From positions 1-35,478 of the forward strand of contig JAHJHL010000139.1 of NCBI GenBank assembly GCA_018823905.1: a stretch of 35,478 nucleotides of DNA, in the 5' to 3' direction. Shown in pieces: positions 33,665 through 35,478 of the stretch. A program made the position numbers and the translations under genes. The stretch comes from Alphaproteobacteria bacterium (GTDB taxonomy: Bacteria > Pseudomonadota > Alphaproteobacteria > Sphingomonadales > Sphingomonadaceae). Position 1 is the stretch's first letter, and each line of letters opens with the position of its first letter. The notes beneath the pieces were generated by a model that saw nothing but the letters and a program-made list of their open reading frames with translations, did not search any database and was not told where the DNA came from.

Positions 33665-33744
33665 CCGTTCGTGTCGAGCGAAGTCGAGACACCGCGAAGA
33701 AAAGAGCCCGCGATAGGCATCTCGACCTCGCTCGATGCGAACGG
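33665..33744. repeat. Palindromic intergenic repeat, family B, copy 3
   Basis: CCGTTCGTGTCGAGCGAAGT opens the left arm and CTCGATGCGAACGG ends the right arm, with one change (GACCTCG for GACTTCG). It lies 16 nt after the amidase stop and before the convergent DUF2721 gene, the same setting as copy 2. Confidence 0.8.
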
Positions 33745-33767
33745 GACTGGATCGGATCAGTGAGCCG

Positions 33768-34253
33768 CTAGCGCTTATCCCGCCGCTTCTTCCAGCCCAT
33801 TTCTTCCAGCTCGAGCAATTCCATCGGCACATGGATGGTCCGGATCGCCAGCCGGACCTCGATCAGGAACAGCACCAGCGACACCAGCAACAACAACATC
33901 GCCAACGCAAACACCCACGCTGCCGCGAGGCCCAGGTTGAACCCGGCAAAGGCCTGCGCAAACAACAGCGCGACTAGGAAGCACACGACGATGCCGCAGG
34001 CGACCGCAGCCGCGATCGAATTGTTGATCACGTCGATACGGCGATCGACGACGCGCAATTCGGCGACGATGCGCTCATGATCCTGCCCCTCGGTCTCGGC
34101 CCAGCGCTCCATCAGGACGCGCGACCGGTCGATGACGCGCGCCAGCCGCCCGGTGAAGACGTTGAGCAGACTGCCCGTTGCGACAAGCAGGAACACCGGG
34201 GTCACCGACAGCTGGATCGTCTCGGCAATCATCGCCGAGCCGGTCATGCTCAT
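33768..34253 (-). CDS. DUF2721 family membrane protein
   Basis: A 161-residue protein matching the DUF2721 pattern: a short hydrophobic N-terminal segment (about 9-30), a charged amphipathic stretch (FTGRLARVIDRSRVLMERW, about 33-51, then to about 74), two membrane helices (about 80-105 and 109-132) and a basic C-terminus. The function is unknown. Its ATG overlaps the aminotransferase stop (ATGA, minus strand), so the two are translated together; a second ATG at 34247 is possible. Confidence 0.8.
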   Translation of the reverse strand: MSMTGSAMIAETIQLSVTPVFLLVATGSLLNVFTGRLARVIDRSRVLMERWAETEGQDHERIVAELRVVDRRIDVINNSIAAAVACGIVVCFLVALLFAQAFAGFNLGLAAAWVFALAMLLLLVSLVLFLIEVRLAIRTIHVPMELLELEEMGWKKRRDKR

Positions 34254-35470
34254 CCCTCGCCGCCCGCCGCGACCGAAGGCGTGTTGATGCCGTGCATGGC
34301 CAGGAATTTGCGGACATTGCGCGCCGCTTGCCGGATCCGCTGCTCATTCTCGACCATCGCGATGCGGACATAGCCCTCGCCATCTTCGCCGTACCCGACG
34401 CCGGGCGCGACCGCGACCTTGGCGTGGGTGAGCAGCTGTTTCGAGAACTCCAAACTACCCATTTCTTTGAGCGCGGGCGGGAGGGGTGCCCAAGCGAACA
34501 TCGACGCCTTGGGGCTCGGGATGTCCCAACCGGCGCGGCCAAAGCTTTCGACCATCACGTCGCGGCGCTTCTGATAGAGCTCGCGGTTCTTGGCGACGAT
34601 GTCTTGCGGCCCGTTGAGCGCCGCACAGGCCGCGGCCTGAATCGGCGTGAAAGCGCCATAGTCGAGATAGCTCTTCACCCGCGTCATCGCCGCGATCAGC
34701 CGCTTGTTGCCGACCGCAAACCCCATGCGCCATCCCGCCATCGAGTATGTCTTCGACATAGAGGTAAATTCAACCGCAACTTCCTTGGCGCCCGGTACCT
34801 GCAGGATCGAAGGGGTCGGACTGCCGTCGTAGTAAAGTTCGGAATAGGCAAGATCGGACAACACCCAGACCTTATTCTCCTTCGCCCACGCGACGAGTCG
34901 TTCATAGAAAGCAAGATCCACCGCCTCGGCGGTCGGGTTCGACGGATAGTTGACCACCAGAATCGATGGACGCGGCACGGTGAACGCCATCGCGCGGTCG
35001 AGCGCCCGCCAGTAATTTTCATCGGGCGTCGTCGGCACGCTGCGGATCGTTGCGCCCGCGATGATGAAGCCAAAGGTGTGGATCGGGTAGCTGGGGTTGG
35101 GCGCCAGCACGACGTCGCCCGGGCCGGTGATCGCGGTCGCAAGACTCGCGAGCCCTTCCTTCGACCCCATCGTCACCACGACCTCGCTCTCGGGGTCGAG
35201 GTCTACGTTGAAGCGGCGGGCATAATAATTGGCCTGCGCCTTGCGCAGCCCCGGGATGCCTTTCGACTGCGAATAGCCATGCGCGTCGGGCTTCATCGCG
35301 ACTTCGCAGAGTTTCTCGATCACATGCGCGGGCGGCGGCAGGTTGGGGTTGCCCATCCCCAGGTCGATGATGTCTTCCCCCGCGGCGCGGGCGGCCGCAC
35401 GCATCGCATTGACTTCGGCGATGACATAGGGCGGCAGGCGCTTGATGCGATAGAATTCATCTTCGGACAT
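34250..35470 (-). CDS. alaC: AlaC-like aminotransferase, class I/II
   Basis: A 406-residue PLP aminotransferase that closely follows E. coli AlaC (glutamate-pyruvate aminotransferase): FYRIKRLPPYVIAEV, EDIIDLGMGNP, HGYSQSKGIPGLR, TMGSKEGLA, NPSYPIHTFG, NYPSNPTAE and the PLP lysine in SMSKTYSMAGWRMGF. It exchanges amino groups between alanine and glutamate; a homoserine-pathway or other amino acid role is possible for relatives. Only 8 bases of upstream sequence are in the window. It is followed by a coupled DUF2721 gene. Confidence 0.93.
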   Translation of the reverse strand: MSEDEFYRIKRLPPYVIAEVNAMRAAARAAGEDIIDLGMGNPNLPPPAHVIEKLCEVAMKPDAHGYSQSKGIPGLRKAQANYYARRFNVDLDPESEVVVTMGSKEGLASLATAITGPGDVVLAPNPSYPIHTFGFIIAGATIRSVPTTPDENYWRALDRAMAFTVPRPSILVVNYPSNPTAEAVDLAFYERLVAWAKENKVWVLSDLAYSELYYDGSPTPSILQVPGAKEVAVEFTSMSKTYSMAGWRMGFAVGNKRLIAAMTRVKSYLDYGAFTPIQAAACAALNGPQDIVAKNRELYQKRRDVMVESFGRAGWDIPSPKASMFAWAPLPPALKEMGSLEFSKQLLTHAKVAVAPGVGYGEDGEGYVRIAMVENEQRIRQAARNVRKFLAMHGINTPSVAAGGEG

Positions 35471-35478
35471 GGGAAACT

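Overview
The window looks like chromosomal DNA of a sphingomonad alphaproteobacterium, most likely Sphingopyxis or a close relative. The reasons are the high GC content with strong G/C third positions, the serC-serA-hisZ-purA neighbourhood, a Sphingomonadales-style TonB-dependent receptor, an alphaproteobacterial type SerC, and many of the palindromic intergenic repeats usual in these genomes. The genus is an inference from remembered protein similarity, not a search. I see no rRNA, tRNA or CRISPR array.

Layout. 1-4.5 kb: a calcineurin-like LpxH-family phosphoesterase translationally coupled to a GT4 glycosyltransferase, convergent with a TonB-dependent receptor. 4.5-7.1 kb: guaA, then an island remnant of about 0.8 kb with lower GC. 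It holds a truncated tyrosine integrase and is bounded by two copies of the guaA 3' end, the second of which still encodes the GuaA C-terminus TIEWE-stop. 7.1-10.5 kb: small accessory genes (DsbB-like membrane protein, HxlR regulator divergent from a GST, GFA-family protein, AraC regulator, SnoaL-like protein). 10.5-12.3 kb: purT overlapping an AAC(3)-I-like acetyltransferase. 12.3-13.7 kb: cytochrome b561-like protein divergent from an exported intradiol-dioxygenase-like lipoprotein. 13.7-20 kb: polA with a coupled secreted protein, a CDP-alcohol phosphatidyltransferase, pheA, and two tandem c-type cytochromes. 20-29 kb: LOG-family protein, extensin-like lipoprotein, serC (with a leader hairpin), serA, hisZ, a DOPA-dioxygenase-like protein, an alpha/beta hydrolase and purA. 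29-35.5 kb: haloalkane dehalogenase-like protein, NADPH-FMN reductase, spinster-type MFS transporter, exported amidase, DUF2721 membrane protein and an AlaC-like aminotransferase.

How the genes work together. Purine synthesis is represented by purT, guaA and purA at three separate sites. guaA and purA share an exact 13-bp upstream motif at almost the same distance from their start codons, which suggests co-regulation. Serine synthesis (serC, serA) and parts of aromatic amino acid (pheA) and histidine (hisZ) synthesis form the rest of the core metabolism. The accessory genes suggest thiol/aldehyde chemistry and use of haloalkanes, amides and perhaps aromatics.

The observations I rate most worth following are the collapsed guaA island with its duplicated gene end, the guaA/purA shared motif, the putative serC leader RNA, the AAC(3)-I homologue coupled to purT, and four families of palindromic repeats (eight copies) placed almost only between genes. 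I found no clearly new multi-gene defence or mobile system.
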